A stretch of DNA of 64,000 nucleotides from UBA3871 sp041797745 (GCA_041797745.1 JBHBZU010000024.1:29783-93782), one strand, 5' to 3'. Positions 1 through 9,220 are shown, counted from the first letter of the stretch. Numbers and translations are program-made. The notes: a model not told the origin generated them from the sequence alone.

Positions 1-1
1 T

Positions 2-529
2 AAGGTAGTGTTCTGCGGAGACATCAGAAATAATATGGCATATGCATGGATGTACGGCTGTGCTAAAATGGGTATGCATTTTGTAGCATACGGTCCTAAA
101 ACTTTAGCTGACGCCATAGATAAGGATGTGCTGAAAAAAGCAGGCGAAGTGGCAAAGGAAACAGGTGCTGTAATTGAGGTTTCCTCCGACAAGGAATGTC
201 TTAAGGGTGCAGATGTTATCTACACAGACATTTGGGCGTCCATGGGAGAAGAAGCACAGATTCCTGAAAGAGTTAAGCTGCTGACACCGTTTAAGGTAAC
301 AGGAGAAATGCTTAAGGACACAGGAAATCCTGATGTAATCTTTATGCACTGCCTCCCATCTTTCCATGATTTTGACACTACTATGGCGGCAGAACAAAAT
401 GAACTTGGATATGATATTCGCGAAGTAACGGATGAAGTATTCATGTCTAAACATTCTGTGGTTTTCGATGAAGCGGAAAACAGAATGCACACAATCAAAG
501 CTGTTATGGTGGCAACCATAGGTAAGTAA
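2..529 (+). CDS. Ornithine carbamoyltransferase, C-terminal part (5' end outside window)
   Basis: The reading frame is open to the left window edge, so only about 175 C-terminal residues are present. The enzyme transfers carbamoyl from carbamoyl phosphate to ornithine, giving citrulline; in anaerobes it often runs in reverse in the arginine deiminase pathway. The HCLPSFHD motif (the conserved HCLP ornithine-site loop) and the preceding DVIYTDIWASMGEE segment are diagnostic of the second domain. The sequence ends with the usual short C-terminal helix (NRMHTIKAVM). No other arginine gene lies to its right, and a strong terminator follows, so it is the last gene of its transcript. Whether it is anabolic argF or catabolic arcB cannot be decided from this piece. 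Confidence 0.93.
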   Translation, partial: KVVFCGDIRNNMAYAWMYGCAKMGMHFVAYGPKTLADAIDKDVLKKAGEVAKETGAVIEVSSDKECLKGADVIYTDIWASMGEEAQIPERVKLLTPFKVTGEMLKDTGNPDVIFMHCLPSFHDFDTTMAAEQNELGYDIREVTDEVFMSKHSVVFDEAENRMHTIKAVMVATIGK

Positions 530-546
530 AAAAGGGCAAATATAAT

Positions 547-586
547 AAAAGGCGTTTGAATTGATTCAAGCGCCTTTTGTGTTTTT
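547..586 (+). terminator. Intrinsic terminator after ornithine carbamoyltransferase
   Basis: A 14-bp near-perfect stem (AAAAGGCGTTTGAA with TTCAAGCGCCTTTT, one G-U pair) closes a 4-nt loop and runs into a T-rich tract. The symmetric A/T flanks could also serve the convergent YeiH gene. Confidence 0.85.
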
Positions 587-614
587 GCTATATAAGCCTG
601 TTTTTTATTTAATT

Positions 615-1664
615 TTACCAAAGCCCCATTACATACTGGAGTAAAAGGCTGACACCTGTGATACCTGACCAGCAAAGCGCACCAAGAAGAATAGGCTTAC
701 CGCCGGACTTTATCAGCTTAATCATATTGCTGTTTAAGCCGATGGCAGCCATCGCCATGATGATACAGAACTTGGAAAGTTCTTTAAGGGGGGCAAAGAA
801 CGTTGCCGAAACACCTGAACCTACGGCAATGGTAGTTATGATGGAGGCGATAATAAAGTAAAGAATGAACATAGGTAAAGATTTTTTTAGACTGAAACCC
901 GAACCTCCCTCAGAGCTTTTGCCGGAGGTTCTCGCTTTTGAAAGCGCCAATACCAAAGTGATGGGGATAATAGCCAAAGTTCTGGTGAGCTTCACCGTCA
1001 CAGCCTTGTCGAGAGTCTGTGTTCCCAGATTCCACATACTGTCCCAAGTGGAAGCGGCTGCGGTAACGGAAGAAGTATCGTTTACAGCAGTTCCTGCGAA
1101 AATACCAAAGGCTTCACCGCTTAAAGTGTCAAAGCCTATCAGATTTCCCAGCATTGGAAATAAAATCGCAGCCAGAACATTGAAGAAGAAAATAACGGAA
1201 ATGGCTTGAGCTACTTCCTCATCGTCTGCGTCTATTACGGGAGCGGTTGCGGCAATGGCTGACCCTCCACAGATTGAGGAACCCACACCCACCAGGGTGG
1301 AAATGCTTTTAGGAATTTTCAATGCACGGTGGAATACATAAGCGATGATTAAAGAAGTGGAGATGGTGCAAAGAATTATAGGCAGAGATTGTTTGCCGGT
1401 TTGCAGAATAACCCCAAGGTTCAGCCCAAAACCAAGAAGCACTACGGCAATCTGAAGAATATATTTAGAGGTAAACTTTATACCCTTGCCGGCAGAACCC
1501 TTATTCTGCCAAAATAACGCAATAACCATGCCTGCAAGAATAGCAATAACAGGTCCGCCTATTATGGAGAATTTCTTTCCAAGCAGCCATGACGGAACTG
1601 CAATAAGAAAGCAAACCAACATTCCCAACCAGTTGCTTTTAATAAAATCAGTAATTTTTTTCAT
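615..1664 (-). CDS. YeiH/UPF0324-family membrane protein, putative sulfate exporter
   Basis: This is a 349-residue polytopic membrane protein of the YeiH/UPF0324 family, often annotated as putative sulfate exporter; the substrate is not proven for most members. About ten hydrophobic segments are visible. Family-typical motifs are VGSSICGGSAIAATAPVI near residues 128-145, followed by an acidic DADDEE loop, and GIFAGTAVNDTSSVTAA near 190-205. The start codon follows a G-rich ribosome site (GGGGG about 12 nt upstream). The gene stands alone, convergent with ornithine carbamoyltransferase. No LysR-type regulator, a frequent neighbour of yeiH, is seen beside it. Confidence 0.88.
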   Translation of the reverse strand: MKKITDFIKSNWLGMLVCFLIAVPSWLLGKKFSIIGGPVIAILAGMVIALFWQNKGSAGKGIKFTSKYILQIAVVLLGFGLNLGVILQTGKQSLPIILCTISTSLIIAYVFHRALKIPKSISTLVGVGSSICGGSAIAATAPVIDADDEEVAQAISVIFFFNVLAAILFPMLGNLIGFDTLSGEAFGIFAGTAVNDTSSVTAAASTWDSMWNLGTQTLDKAVTVKLTRTLAIIPITLVLALSKARTSGKSSEGGSGFSLKKSLPMFILYFIIASIITTIAVGSGVSATFFAPLKELSKFCIIMAMAAIGLNSNMIKLIKSGGKPILLGALCWSGITGVSLLLQYVMGLW

Positions 1665-1974
1665 TTTCTATGATACCCCCACATTAGATTTATTTTATCC
1701 GAAATAAAAATACATATTAAAACACGTACCCTATAATTATAAACCTATTTATGAAAAAGTGAAGTCTATTTTCTGCAAAGAGCAAAGAGTAAAGAAGAAA
1801 ATGTGTAGTAACTATTTGGATAATGTTCAGCTATTACACAGCTGTTATTCAGTTACGGAAGCATCTATATATTGCAGTTCTGTTGTAACGTTTAATTGGA
1901 ATTTAGAAAGAATTAATCAATTAATTATAAATCTTCATTTAGCTAAATAAAGATTTTATCTGATTTATTTTTCT
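1665..1974. other. Intergenic stretch between yeiH and ohrR
   Basis: It holds the unmapped promoter side of the yeiH-like gene. Near 1929-1956 there is a near-palindrome (AAATCTT and ATTTAG arms facing CTAAAT and AAGATTT) that could end the ohrR transcript on the minus strand, although the T-tract beyond it is weak. A 63-codon plus-strand reading frame at 1759-1950 has no ribosome site and no recognisable product, and I do not accept it as a gene. Confidence 0.4.
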
Positions 1975-2409
1975 TCAGTCCTTAAAATTTTCCAATACTT
2001 TGTAAAGCAACTCATACATAACCTTGACATCATCTTTTTTAATAGGAATACAGTTTCCAAGTTTGATAGGAACATCTGCGATTTGCGATTGAAGCGCTTT
2101 TCCTGTCGCGGTTAGATTGACTGTAACCTTACGTTCATCCTCTGAATCTCTATCTCTGCTGATATATTCTTTAGCTTCCAACTTTTTCAGAAGAGGTGTC
2201 AATGTGCCTGAATCCAGCAAAAGCTTTTCCCCCAATTCGTTTACAGAAGAAGAACCTTTTTCCCATAAAACCATCATGGTTATATATTGTGTATAGGTGA
2301 GACCGTAAGGCTCTAAAAGTGGCTTGTATCTGCGTATAATTTCTTTAGAAACCGCATACAGAGGGAAGCAAAGTTGATTTTCCAATTTTAACTGAGGGTA
2401 GTCAGACAT
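1975..2409 (-). CDS. ohrR: MarR-family peroxide sensor, OhrR type
   Basis: The 144-residue protein has the OhrR pattern: LENQLCFPLY near the N-terminus puts a cysteine at residue 14, equivalent to the organic-hydroperoxide-sensing cysteine of Bacillus OhrR. This is followed by LLEPYGLTYTQYITMMVLWE, typical of the subfamily. The winged helix (LLLDSGTLTPLLKKLEAKEY and the DERKV wing) follows. Oxidation of the Cys is known to release OhrR from DNA. The gene lies 98 bp downstream of a glutathione peroxidase on the same strand, and an OhrR-like operator sits at the promoter of that peroxidase. I infer that it represses gpx and probably itself by read-through. Confidence 0.9.
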   Translation of the reverse strand: MSDYPQLKLENQLCFPLYAVSKEIIRRYKPLLEPYGLTYTQYITMMVLWEKGSSSVNELGEKLLLDSGTLTPLLKKLEAKEYISRDRDSEDERKVTVNLTATGKALQSQIADVPIKLGNCIPIKKDDVKVMYELLYKVLENFKD

Positions 2410-2507
2410 ATTATATTACCTTTCACATTACGTTTTAGTTATTCCTATAGATAATCAATTTCAATATTTTTCGCTAATGGACAAGAAATTAAAACTTATG
2501 CACTGAT

Positions 2508-3050
2508 TTATAGTAAAGTTTCAACGAAAACTCGCACTGATTTCATATCCGCAGTGGGCTCAAAGCGTTTTACGACATTACCCTCTCTGTCCACTACAAA
2601 TTTAGTGAAATTCCACTTTATGTCAGGGTTATTCTTGTAATTAGGGTCGACGGTTTTCAAAAGAGCTGACATTGCAAGTGCTTTAGCTCCTTTTCCAAAA
2701 CCCTCGAAACCTGCTTGAGATTTGAGGTAAGTATATAGGGGCAGTTCATTTTCGCCGTTAACATCAGATTTTTTCATCTGAGGAAATTGCGTTCCGTAAT
2801 TTAACTTACAGAACTGATGTATTTCCTCGTCAGAACCCGGCGCTTGTTCTTTAAATTGGTTGCAAGGCACATCTATGATTTCAAGCCCCTTTTCATGTAG
2901 TTCCTCGTACATATCTTCAAGCGGTTTATAATGGGGTGTGAAGCCACAGCCTGTTGCAGTGTTTACTATAAGCAAAACTTTCCCCTCGTAATCATGCATG
3001 GATACTTCATTCCCGAAAATATCCTTTAATTTGTAATCATAAATTTTCAT
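2508..3050 (-). CDS. Thiol (Cys-type) glutathione peroxidase, probably thioredoxin-dependent
   Basis: The 180-residue peroxidase carries the GPx fold motifs NTATGCGFT (peroxidatic Cys35), DVPCNQF and WNFTKF. It also has FCKLNYG, where yeast Gpx3 and other thioredoxin-dependent GPx enzymes keep their resolving cysteine. It would reduce organic or lipid hydroperoxides in the cytoplasm. The ATG at 3050 is chosen over an upstream GTG at 3077 because an AAGTGAG-like ribosome site lies between them and the family starts at MKIYDYKLKD. It is the first gene of a probable gpx-ohrR transcript and is likely derepressed by organic peroxides. Confidence 0.92.
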   Translation of the reverse strand: MKIYDYKLKDIFGNEVSMHDYEGKVLLIVNTATGCGFTPHYKPLEDMYEELHEKGLEIIDVPCNQFKEQAPGSDEEIHQFCKLNYGTQFPQMKKSDVNGENELPLYTYLKSQAGFEGFGKGAKALAMSALLKTVDPNYKNNPDIKWNFTKFVVDREGNVVKRFEPTADMKSVRVFVETLL

Positions 3051-3187
3051 CTTGTATCTCACTTTCTTAATAGACACGTTTGTCTAAAAATGGTTTGTTA
3101 GCCCATGTATAAGCTCGTCTAAATCGCTTCCCATGGAATACAGTTTTCTAATGTCTAAACTTTTAGAAATTCAGCAATTAGATTGCG

Positions 3188-3215
3188 TACAATTAAATTA
3201 TACACAATCTAAATT
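3188..3215. promoter_or_regulatory. Candidate OhrR operator upstream of gpx
   Basis: The stretch reads TACAATTAAATTATA followed by CACAATCTAAATT. That is two imperfect copies of a TACAATT/AATTGTA-type motif, closely resembling the AT-rich inverted repeats bound by Bacillus OhrR. It overlaps the -10 element of the gpx promoter, the right place for repression. The OhrR assignment is inference from similarity and from the ohrR gene next door. Confidence 0.7.
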
Positions 3216-3224
3216 CTCTGTCAA
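3197..3224 (-). promoter_or_regulatory. Sigma-A-type promoter of gpx
   Basis: On the minus strand a perfect TTGACA (3219-3224) is separated by 16 bp from a perfect TATAAT (3197-3202). The transcript would start near 3190, about 140 nt before the gpx start codon. Confidence 0.8.
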
Positions 3225-3364
3225 CAGGTATTATTTATTTTTTACTTTTTAGAAAACTCTTACTGTGATATAATGATATAAAATATAATCTAAAAGGGAC
3301 ATAGCTTGAACATATTGGGAATGGGAAACAGTTTTATTATGAATTATGAATAGGGAGAAGACGA

Positions 3365-5092
3365 ATGAAAAGAGCTCTTATCAGTTGCTTGGCAGCTACA
3401 CTTGTGCTTACAAGCGGATTATTCTCATTTGTGGCAGCAGACACTGCCACAGGTCTTGCAGACGTGCAGACCTCAGTGGAAAATTATGATGTAAAACTGG
3501 ACGTTAAGACTCCTACAGGTATCTTGGTAGACGGCGGTTATTTGTACGTGGTGGATCAGGCATCCAACAGAGTGGTTCGTGCCGCCTTAGACGCAAATGC
3601 GGCAGTGGGAACGGCAGGCTACACTTTAAACGCGGCACAGCACCAAGCTGCCAGTGCTTCAGACAATGTGAGAGGCTATAACTGGGAGCTGGTTGCAGGA
3701 AAAACCTTGCCAAGAGACCGATACAGTCAGGCGGCAGGCGGATATTTGGACGGTATCAGCAAGTACGCCCTCTTTAACAGCCCAAACAGCATTGTCAAGT
3801 ACGGAAAGGGCTACGCAGTCAGCGATACGGGTAATAATGTAATAAGATACATTATAGCAGGTCAAACCAGAACCCTTTCAGGTTCAGGCGAGGCAGGTTT
3901 TTCCGACGGCAGAGCCGCAGGGGCGTCCTTTAATGCGCCAACGGGTCTGGCAGTGGATCCTGAGGGTAACCTTTACATTGCCGACACAGGCAACAACGCC
4001 ATCAGGTGTATGGACACTAACGGAAATGTAACTACCCTCATTACAGGGCTGGCGGGGCCGAGAGGTTTGGTTTTCGCCGGTGGCACGCTGTACATTACAG
4101 ACACAGGACGTCAGCGTATCTTAAAATATAACGAAAAGAAAGAACTGTGGATGAGGGCGGGTGACCGTACCTCTGAAAAGGACTATATTGACGCCAACCG
4201 CATGACAGAGGGCGGAAATATCAACGGCAATATCAGAAGCGCCCGTTTCGACAATCCTATCGGTATTACAGCAGGTGAAGACGGTGCGACTCTCTATGTC
4301 GGCGATACAGGGAACAATTCTATCAGAAAGATTTCGGGGGAGGAAGTAAGCACGATTGCTCAAGCCAACTCCGTCACCCTTGAACGCTTTCCGGGAGACG
4401 CAATGGCGTTGTGTTACTGGGGCGGTCAGCTCTTTGTGGCAGACGCGGCGGCAGGCATTACCGCCATGGAAGTCAATGACAAAACAGAGGGCATTTCCGC
4501 AAGCAAGACCTTTGGGGATGTACCTGCAACAGCATGGTATAGCGATGCAGTAACTTATGCATATAACCATGGGCTGTTTAACGGTACAAGCCCTAACTCA
4601 TTCTCTCCTCAGGGAAAGATGACTCGCGGTATGTTCGTTACAGTAATCAGTCGCCTTTATGGAGAAACTTATCCGGGCGACGTTATGGGGGGCAGCAGCA
4701 CTTTTGCAGATGTGGCTGAAAATCAATACTTTGCGGGACCTGCGGCTTGGGCTGCGGAACGCAAGATTATCGGCGGTATCGGCGGTGGACTGTTTGCTCC
4801 AAATGAAAATGTAACTCGCCAACAGATGTCCGTCATTATGTACAACTACGCAAAAAATCTCAACATGGACATTACTCTTACCGACACGGCCATTGCAAAG
4901 TTCAATGCTATGCCGGATGCAGACAAAACAGAAAACTGGGCAAAGGAAGCTATGATTTGGGCAATGGGTCACGATATCCTCAAGGGTAAAGATGGCAATT
5001 TGGCACCTGAAGCTGCGGCAACTCGCGCCGAAGTAGCTCAAATTGTTAAGAACTTTGCATCAGCCAAGTTGGAAAAGGTAGAAGAGAAGTAA
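3365..5092 (+). CDS. Secreted NHL-type beta-propeller protein with three SLH domains
   Basis: The 575-residue protein starts with a clear signal peptide (MKRALISCLAATLVLTSG, cleavage near AADT). Residues about 50-380 contain NHL-like propeller blades, each with a GLAVDPEGNLYIADTGNNAI or VSDTGNNVIRYI-type core, which usually form a binding scaffold. The last 190 residues hold three S-layer homology repeats (for example FGDVPATAWYSDAVTYAYNHG and FADVAENQYFAGPAAWAAERK, the second with TRQQM, the third with TRAEVAQIV), which anchor proteins to pyruvylated wall polymer. The ATG has GGGAGAAG upstream. It sits 14 bp before the FecR-domain gene, so the two form an operon. Its binding partner is unknown. 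Confidence 0.88.
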   Translation: MKRALISCLAATLVLTSGLFSFVAADTATGLADVQTSVENYDVKLDVKTPTGILVDGGYLYVVDQASNRVVRAALDANAAVGTAGYTLNAAQHQAASASDNVRGYNWELVAGKTLPRDRYSQAAGGYLDGISKYALFNSPNSIVKYGKGYAVSDTGNNVIRYIIAGQTRTLSGSGEAGFSDGRAAGASFNAPTGLAVDPEGNLYIADTGNNAIRCMDTNGNVTTLITGLAGPRGLVFAGGTLYITDTGRQRILKYNEKKELWMRAGDRTSEKDYIDANRMTEGGNINGNIRSARFDNPIGITAGEDGATLYVGDTGNNSIRKISGEEVSTIAQANSVTLERFPGDAMALCYWGGQLFVADAAAGITAMEVNDKTEGISASKTFGDVPATAWYSDAVTYAYNHGLFNGTSPNSFSPQGKMTRGMFVTVISRLYGETYPGDVMGGSSTFADVAENQYFAGPAAWAAERKIIGGIGGGLFAPNENVTRQQMSVIMYNYAKNLNMDITLTDTAIAKFNAMPDADKTENWAKEAMIWAMGHDILKGKDGNLAPEAAATRAEVAQIVKNFASAKLEKVEEK

Positions 5093-5106
5093 TATAGGAG
5101 AATATC

Positions 5107-7665
5107 ATGAAAAAGGCAATTAGTTGTATTTTGATATTGGCAATGGTAATTACCATGGGAAGCGCCGGAGCGTTTGCAGAGAGCAAAACCGTTACAGCTA
5201 CCCAAATGAAGATAGCGGAAGTCAGCGGTAACGTAAGCGTTACAAACAACAAGGGAAAGAGCATTGAAGCCAAAAAGGATTCTCGTGTGCTTTCAGGCTA
5301 TACCATTCAAACTGACAACGGAGCATACTGCTATCTCAGCTTGGATGATTCCAAGGCTGTAAAATTAGACCAAAACACTAAGGTTGGAATTGAAAAGTCC
5401 GGCAAGAAGATTGAACTCAATGTTAAATCAGGACAGATATATTTCGATGTAAGTCAAAAACTTAACGGAGATGAAACTATGAATATCCGCACCTCCAATA
5501 TGACTACGGGAGTCCGTGGAACTAAGGGTGTGGTAAGAGTTTTCAATATCGACGGCAAAAATGAAACAGGTCAGACAGTAACAGCGCAGCAAACCGAAAT
5601 TACTTTGCTGGAGGGCAGACTCTTTGTTAATACCATAGATAGAAAATTCTATCTTGAACTGGGTCAACGTGCAGAATTTAACGGCTTAAATTCATCTTCT
5701 TCAATCGGGCAGGCGGTGATAAATGAGTTTATACTCCGTGCAGCTTTAGAAATGGAAACCATCCTAAAGGGTAAGACTGCTTCAACAGCTATGAGTGCGA
5801 ATATTCAGCAGCTTTATTCGGAAATTCAAGTGGCAGAGCTTCCGGAAGTTTTGTCACGTGATTCGGCGGCTTTAGCAGGCATGGTTGCGAAATATGACGA
5901 TAATATTAAGGCTATCGGGCTTCTTACAGAGCAAAATCAACAGCAACATTTAGCTCAAGTAAATCAAATGAAAGAGAAAAATGATGTGAAAATGAAAGAA
6001 GCTCTGAAAGCGGCAGAAACAGCTACAGACGGTGCTTTTGAGAAAATAGATCAGGTATTTCGTGATGAATTTGGAGGTCAAGGAAAGGCACTTGACGCTA
6101 CGGACGCAGTCTTTGAAGATAAGGGTCAGAGCAATGCAACTTCCGGAGGTGGCGGAGGTGGTGGCAGCAGCAGACCGCAAAATCCGCTTACTGCCATTAA
6201 AGGAAAGACAGTAGTGTTTGATGATTCAGAACAATATGTGCTGGAAACTGTAATTTTACCGTCGGCTCACTACAATTATTACTATTTTGAAAATACTTCT
6301 GTAGGAGTTAGTAAGTATAATGCGATTTGGGCATTGATTACGAAATACCGCGGAGAAAATAAGGACGGAAACGAAATTACTTATGAATTGAATGCTGATT
6401 ATGGGGCTTATCAACAACCTCCGAAGAAAAAAGATGCAGGAACCTATACTTACTATTGCGTAGCTCTTGATGAAATGGGAACTGCCGACCAGAGAGGTGC
6501 AGCTACAGGAAGGATTGAAAAGTATAAGGTAAATGTTTCATGGGAAGATATTAATGGCACTACGGCTAAAAACAATGCCACATATTCAACACATGGTGGA
6601 ACATATGATAATCAGGCTCCAATTATAGTGCGTTTATCGGCAGGAGATAATGGTGCTGCTACGTTTGCAACAATGGCTGATGCGATTGCTAATAACGGTG
6701 GCGCGGTGTTTGAAATAACCACAACTCCTGATTTGGCAAGTTTGACTGCCGGCGGAGTTACCGCAGGTGTGGAGCAGACCGTTTCAGCGAGGGTAGCTAT
6801 ATCTTCTGCATATCCGAATCTGGCACCAAATGTTACTATCAATCAACCGTCAGCATATAAATTCAAATATACGCCTGATGTAATATACGCAAATGTAACT
6901 TATGAAGTGGCAGGAGGTAATATTACCGCTACTTATACCGACGCAGCAGGTGGGAATGATACACAAAATACATTTGTTTATAGTGTAAATGCAATAGTCG
7001 ACGATTTAGCGGTAGCCAGTGTAACCAAGGGGGCTATCAACAATGTAATCATTGATGGTTCAGGCGTAGTAGCAGCAACGAATATTGAGAACCTGAAGTT
7101 GCCGGATGGAAAGAATGTTACATTGAGCGGGAATTTTACAGCGTCAGGAGGCATATTCTCAAATCTTTCAGCACCAACTCAAATTAATCTTGGAAGCGCT
7201 TCTTCACAATTAACTCTTGTGTTTGACGGTGATATGGTTATCGGTGCAAATGCTAAAATAACCGCTTACGGTGGAACCACAATCGCAGTTACCGGTGAAA
7301 CCACCATAAATAGTAGATTTGAAAACAATGGTGACAAATTGGAGGTTACAGACAGTATAAAAGTAGCCGACAGCGGAAGTTATGTCGGTACAAGCCCTAT
7401 ATTCATGAAGCACTCTACTTCGGGAACTGCCATTTTTACAGATTCTTCAGGTAAGGCGAAAGTTATTACAGGAACGGGAACTTTATATAAGAAATGGGAT
7501 ACAGGCATAGCAGCAGTACCACCGGCACTTCCATCAGAAGATGAGGCAAAAGCTTATTATAGTTCATTCTGTGGATATGACAAAGAACATTTTGATAAAG
7601 CTTCGGCAGATTGGACAACCGATGTTGGTGGCGAAACATATGTAATGTTTAAGTTGATTAATTAG
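5107..7665 (+). CDS. Secreted FecR-domain protein with Gly-rich linker and Ig/MBG-like tail
   Basis: This is an 852-residue exported protein with signal peptide MKKAISCILILAMVITMGSA. Residues about 35-190 match a FecR-type domain (VLSGYTIQTDNGAYCYLSL, then NIRTSNMTTGVRGTKG and VRVFN). In secreted Gram-positive proteins this is a beta-rich fold and not the classical siderophore signalling regulator. A glutamine- and lysine-rich helical segment (about 230-330) leads to a GGGGGGGSS linker near 346. The C-terminal half is Thr/Asn/Gly-rich with bacterial Ig/MBG-like features (YKFKYTPDVIYANVTYEV). There is no LPxTG, SLH or terminal membrane segment, so it is probably held by its SLH-bearing operon partner or released. 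Confidence 0.78.
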   Translation: MKKAISCILILAMVITMGSAGAFAESKTVTATQMKIAEVSGNVSVTNNKGKSIEAKKDSRVLSGYTIQTDNGAYCYLSLDDSKAVKLDQNTKVGIEKSGKKIELNVKSGQIYFDVSQKLNGDETMNIRTSNMTTGVRGTKGVVRVFNIDGKNETGQTVTAQQTEITLLEGRLFVNTIDRKFYLELGQRAEFNGLNSSSSIGQAVINEFILRAALEMETILKGKTASTAMSANIQQLYSEIQVAELPEVLSRDSAALAGMVAKYDDNIKAIGLLTEQNQQQHLAQVNQMKEKNDVKMKEALKAAETATDGAFEKIDQVFRDEFGGQGKALDATDAVFEDKGQSNATSGGGGGGGSSRPQNPLTAIKGKTVVFDDSEQYVLETVILPSAHYNYYYFENTSVGVSKYNAIWALITKYRGENKDGNEITYELNADYGAYQQPPKKKDAGTYTYYCVALDEMGTADQRGAATGRIEKYKVNVSWEDINGTTAKNNATYSTHGGTYDNQAPIIVRLSAGDNGAATFATMADAIANNGGAVFEITTTPDLASLTAGGVTAGVEQTVSARVAISSAYPNLAPNVTINQPSAYKFKYTPDVIYANVTYEVAGGNITATYTDAAGGNDTQNTFVYSVNAIVDDLAVASVTKGAINNVIIDGSGVVAATNIENLKLPDGKNVTLSGNFTASGGIFSNLSAPTQINLGSASSQLTLVFDGDMVIGANAKITAYGGTTIAVTGETTINSRFENNGDKLEVTDSIKVADSGSYVGTSPIFMKHSTSGTAIFTDSSGKAKVITGTGTLYKKWDTGIAAVPPALPSEDEAKAYYSSFCGYDKEHFDKASADWTTDVGGETYVMFKLIN

Positions 7666-7763
7666 TTATAAAGCAAATTCAACTACAAATGTCAATCAAC
7701 AAGGGTTGTTAAAATTACCTATTCAACAAAGTTCTTTATATAGGTGTTTTATAAGCTTATTTT

Positions 7764-7795
7764 TAGGAGGGCGGTTCCACCGCCCTCCTAGTTTT
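7764..7795 (+). terminator. Strong GC-rich hairpin ending the SLH/FecR operon
   Basis: An 11-bp perfect stem (TAGGAGGGCGG with CCGCCCTCCTA) closes a TTCCA loop and is followed by GTTTT and, a little later, a longer T run. Confidence 0.85.
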
Positions 7796-7830
7796 GCGGT
7801 TTGAATTTTTTTTAAGGTGAAATACTGCAT

Positions 7831-7940
7831 GATAAGTGATATAATGACCCAAGTTACATAGTCATTTCATCATATCTTCATCTATAAATTATAATCAAAG
7901 ATATGATATAATGACTGCTAAGTCAGTCATTATGTAAAAA
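7831..7940 (+). repeat. Palindromic repeat family, copy 1
   Basis: It contains the family hairpin: a TGATATAATGAC left arm, a CCAAGTTACATA loop and a GTCATTTCATCATATC right arm. This is followed by the linker ATCTATAAATTATAATC and a second palindrome (ATAATGACTG and CAGTCATTAT around CTAAGT). It fills the gap before the ClC gene, and its TGATATAAT words match an extended -10 promoter, so it could supply that gene's promoter. With the terminator at 7764 it accounts for most of the 304-bp gap. Confidence 0.85.
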
Positions 7941-7969
7941 TATAAAATTAAAGCTAAAGGACAGTTTTC

Positions 7970-9220
7970 ATGAAAGGAACTAAGGAGAAATTCAATTATT
8001 GTGTAAGATATGTGAGGGTTTTCTGTAAATGGCTCATTATTTCATTGGTGGTGGGAGCTATTGGCGGATTTGTAGGCTCTGTCTTTCATATGGCGGTAAG
8101 ATACGCCACTGATTTTAGAATGGAAAACCCGATGTTGATATACCTTTTACCCTTAGGAGGCATATTTATTGCTGCTCTTTACGGCAGTTTCAAGGTTTCC
8201 GGAAAAGGAACCAACGATGTAATAGATTCCATCCACGATGGAGGAGATGTGCCGATTCTAATGGTTCCGGCTATATTTTTTGCCACAATTATCACCCATT
8301 GTTGCGGAGGTTCAGCAGGTAGAGAGGGAGCGGCGCTTCAAATAGGCGGAGGCATAGGAGGCTTTGTAGGCAAGACTTTTAAGCTGGACGAAAAGGAACA
8401 GAGATTGGCAATACTTTGCGGCATGAGTGCGGTATTTGCGGCACTTTTCGGAACGCCTCTTACGGCGGCACTATTTCCGCTGGAGTTTGTTAGTGTTGGA
8501 GTTATCTACTATTCCGGTTTTTTGCCATGTATCTGCGCATCCCTTACGGCTTTTGAAATTTCCATCTTTCTTGGCTTACCCCCTACAAGATTTACCATCA
8601 ATGCGGAGGTTCTGACTCCGGAACTTATTATAAAGGTGGCTGTTTTGGCGGTGGGGGCTGCTATGGTTTCGATAATCTTTTGCCTTGCGATGAATGGCGG
8701 TGAAAAGCTGGCTAAAAAGATAGAAAACAGATATTTTAGAATAATCACAGGAGGCGTAGCGGTCATACTTTTGACTCTTTTGGCAGGGAATAACTGTTAC
8801 AATGGTGCAGGTGGCGATATTATCAGTGTGGCAATTCAGGCAGGCGCTTGCCCTAAAGCAGCTTTCCTTTGGAAGATAGCTTTCACTGCCCTTACCCTAT
8901 GCTTCGGTTACAAAGGGGGAGAAATTGTCCCGACTTTCTTCATTGGCGCCTGCTTTGGCTGTGTGGCGGGACCGCTTCTCAATCTACCTGCGGGATTCGC
9001 GGCAGCTATGTCGCTGGCAGGAATGTTCTGCGGTGCGGTGAATTGTCCGATTGCGTCAATCTTCTTGGGAGTGGAGCTCTTCGGTGCAGCCAATATGCCG
9101 TATATTGCAGTAATGTGCGGGGTTTCGTATATGCTTTCGGGATATTATGGTATCTACAAGAGCCAAAAAATCATATATTCAAAGACAAATGCAGAATATA
9201 TAAACAGATTTACCAAGTAG
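7970..9220 (+). CDS. ClC-family chloride channel/antiporter
   Basis: The 416-residue polytopic protein carries the ClC selectivity signatures: GGSAGREGAALQIGGGIG near residue 108 (the GREGP-like motif, here GREGA) and GTPLTAALFPLE near 160, with later GYKGGEIVPTFFIGACFG (the GGxFxP-like motif). ClC proteins move chloride or, in many bacteria, fluoride or chloride in exchange for protons. The first motif ends in Ala where channels of the classical CLC-ec1 type have Pro, which is common among small clostridial members. No CBS domains are present. The ATG is preceded by AAAGGACA. It stands alone between repeat arrays. Confidence 0.92.
   Translation: MKGTKEKFNYCVRYVRVFCKWLIISLVVGAIGGFVGSVFHMAVRYATDFRMENPMLIYLLPLGGIFIAALYGSFKVSGKGTNDVIDSIHDGGDVPILMVPAIFFATIITHCCGGSAGREGAALQIGGGIGGFVGKTFKLDEKEQRLAILCGMSAVFAALFGTPLTAALFPLEFVSVGVIYYSGFLPCICASLTAFEISIFLGLPPTRFTINAEVLTPELIIKVAVLAVGAAMVSIIFCLAMNGGEKLAKKIENRYFRIITGGVAVILLTLLAGNNCYNGAGGDIISVAIQAGACPKAAFLWKIAFTALTLCFGYKGGEIVPTFFIGACFGCVAGPLLNLPAGFAAAMSLAGMFCGAVNCPIASIFLGVELFGAANMPYIAVMCGVSYMLSGYYGIYKSQKIIYSKTNAEYINRFTK

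Noticed and set aside
1759..1950. 63-codon plus-strand reading frame between yeiH and ohrR
   Set aside because: No ribosome site, no recognisable features and biased composition; it looks like chance.
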